DNA of 64,000 nt from Nymphaea colorata (taxonomy: Eukaryota > Streptophyta > Magnoliopsida > Nymphaeales > Nymphaeaceae), in contig NC_045140.1 of assembly GCF_008831285.2 (NCBI RefSeq), forward strand, positions 5,311,528 through 5,375,527. Direction: 5' to 3'. The notes under the pieces were generated by a model. It did not search any database. It was not told where the DNA came from and saw nothing but the letters and a program-made list of their open reading frames with translations. The position numbers and the translations under genes are program-made. The stretch's first letter is position 1; every line of letters starts with the position of its first letter. Shown here piece by piece: positions 62,290 through 64,000 of this stretch.

Positions 62290-64000
62290 GATTGAATAAT
62301 ATATATGTATGTATTTGTTGATGGGTTAAGGTGTCCAAAATTATCACTTTTGATGCACCTAATGGATAACCTACTAGAGTCACACTGGATTCATATTCAG
62401 AATTCAAGTTAACATTTTTGTTGTTCCTTTCGGGCCTATTGAATCTCGCCTGAATTCCAAAAATATATATATATAGAACAAAATGTCATATACTCATTTG
62501 TGCCAAATATTCCTTTATGATGGAACTTTTTGGTTGGCTTTTATTATGTACATAACTCTTCAACTTCAATAAGTACCTACATAATAGAAGAATAAAAAGA
62601 TATTTTTAACTATACAAGTACAATTAACAATTGTTAGAAAGTAAAATTACGTACATTTCAATAGGATACATCCAACGACATTGCACAACCCCACCCAAAT
62701 GAATCCCATTAGTTAAATGAATCGTCAAATGTATCAAGCCTCCGCAATTTCTGAATCTCCCTGGGATTTGCCTTTTCTATTGATTCCTATGGGTTGGATC
62801 AAAAAAATAATGTCAAAAAAATGATGGTGGGATATCATCTCCAACTCACACAATGCAATTGTAATTTGTTCCTCCATTTTTTATGATCATTATTCGGTAT
62901 AGCCTTCAAACATAAATTCCTAAAAAACTCGTACAGTTTAATTATTGCAAGACTGATTGTTCTTACTAATGGCCTACATACGGCCAACGAAATAAACTGT
63001 TGGAGCAACACATGGCAATCATGACTCTTGAATTTTAATAATTTGTACTCTCTTATTTGTATCTTTTGTGTGCTATTTGATGAATAGCCATGTGGAACTT
63101 TCACATCTTTAATACCTTGCAAAACAAATCTTTTTCCACCTTGCTCATGTTATAACAAGCAGCTGGAAGTATCCACTTTTCTGAATTTAGTTGTTGCTAC
63201 GCATGAAGTGATAGTCTGATATTCATTTCTTTCAAGTCTAACCAAGCATTCAAATGATCTTTTGACTTCCTACTTATGTTCAATAATGTACCAATGATGT
63301 TGTCACATATGTTCTTTTTAATGTATAGGACATCAAAATTGGGTTGTAGCATGTATAAGTCCATCATCTCAATGCAAACAATCTCCCAATATGTCATTAG
63401 TCAATACCATTTGTGACAGTAATTCACTCGAGACATGAGAACCGGAGCTAATCTCATTTCCACAGTTCCATCAAATCAATGATGGTTCTTTCTATATCTA
63501 TGACTCACAGGCAACCAACGACGATATCTCATATGTTTTTTTACTATACTTTGTCTTGCACCTAACAGTATCAGTATAACATATTGGACACGCTAGCTTG
63601 CCTTTAGTACTCCACCCTAATATATGAGCATATCTTGGAAAGTCATGTATAGTCCACATCAAAGCTATACATAGTTGAACGTGTTCCTTTCTATGAATAT
63701 CGCATGTATGTATCTCATCATTCTATAGTGTTAATAATTCATCTACAAGCAGTTGCAAACATGCATCCTTATCTGATGGATTGGAAGCAATGGGTACAAG
63801 CACGAACAATGATAATATAGTATAAGGTTGCTTCATACACAACCATGGTGGAAGATTATAGACCACTAACAAAATAGGCTTGATACAATCGGTTGATGTC
63901 ACAGATTAACTTCATATGGATTGAAACTATCGCTTGTTAAACCAAGTCGTACATACAAGCATCTATTGCAAATGATGCATTCATTTCATCAAAACTTTTC
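62290..64000 (-). mobile_element. CACTA/EnSpm transposon relic with TNP2-like transposase
   Basis: Minus-strand reading gives, in family order, remnants of a plant TNP2-type transposase. From the right edge: GWSTKGKLACPICYTDT (about 63600); LQPNFDVLYIKKNICDNIIG (about 63340); LLKFKSHDCHVLLQQF (about 63010); CRWMYPIEM (about 62660), which after an intron-like gap continues RYLLKLKSYVHNKSQP (about 62580); and ARFNRPERNN (about 62440) with VGYPLGASKVIILD after it. Stops and frame changes separate the blocks, so it cannot make transposase. The element continues beyond the window, so its right end and the TIRs are not seen; the left end is not located either. Assignment rests on the conserved words of the TNP2 family. 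Confidence 0.9.

Overview
The window is nuclear DNA from a flowering plant. It is AT-rich, with long gene-poor stretches, many (TA)n and (CT)n/(GA)n microsatellites, MITE-like elements, and plant genes whose exons end in GT...AG introns. I cannot fix the species. An early-diverging angiosperm is possible, but that is a guess.

Six protein genes could be rebuilt exon by exon with frames that close: quinolinate synthase with a fused SufE domain (+, 13617-20448, 7 exons, 720 aa); a SURF2-like protein (-, 25806-22262, 5 exons, 275 aa); translation elongation factor eEF1A (+, 32138-33580, 2 coding exons, 447 aa, with its own promoter and a 5'-UTR intron); a Mn-dependent ADP-ribose/CDP-alcohol diphosphatase-like metallophosphoesterase (+, 41131-42102, one coding exon); the nitrate-transporter partner NRT3/NAR2 (+, 44502-45663, 2 exons, 204 aa); and plant-type eIF4B (-, 53382-47900, 3 exons, 520 aa, the last exon only 25 nt). 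They are housekeeping or nutrient genes with separate jobs (plastid NAD synthesis, translation, nitrate uptake) and form no pathway cluster. QS/SURF2 and NRT3/eIF4B are convergent pairs; SURF2/eEF1A is divergent across about 5 kb.

Broken genes and transposons: a CC-NBS resistance-gene relic sits just downstream of eEF1A (34580-35207), and a degraded CACTA/EnSpm TNP2-like transposase runs off the right end on the minus strand (62290-64000). Small non-autonomous elements include a Harbinger/Tourist-type MITE with TTA target duplication (5196-5609), GC-ended hAT-like elements (about 2982-3340 and 58308-58540, the second with an 8-bp duplication) and a TIR element at 27065-27360.

The most unusual structures are non-genic. 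A ~1.7 kb near-palindrome (56531-58230) has inner arms almost identical over ~109 bp and is a candidate hairpin-RNA/proto-MIR or foldback locus. A cluster of three (CT)n(TA)n(GA)n hairpins is bounded by one shared 37-bp sequence in both orientations (11477-12037). A 30-bp minisatellite stays open as a 10-residue protein repeat (3640-4340). A 140-bp GC-rich island carries three successive hairpins (60240-60379). No clearly new multi-gene system is visible.
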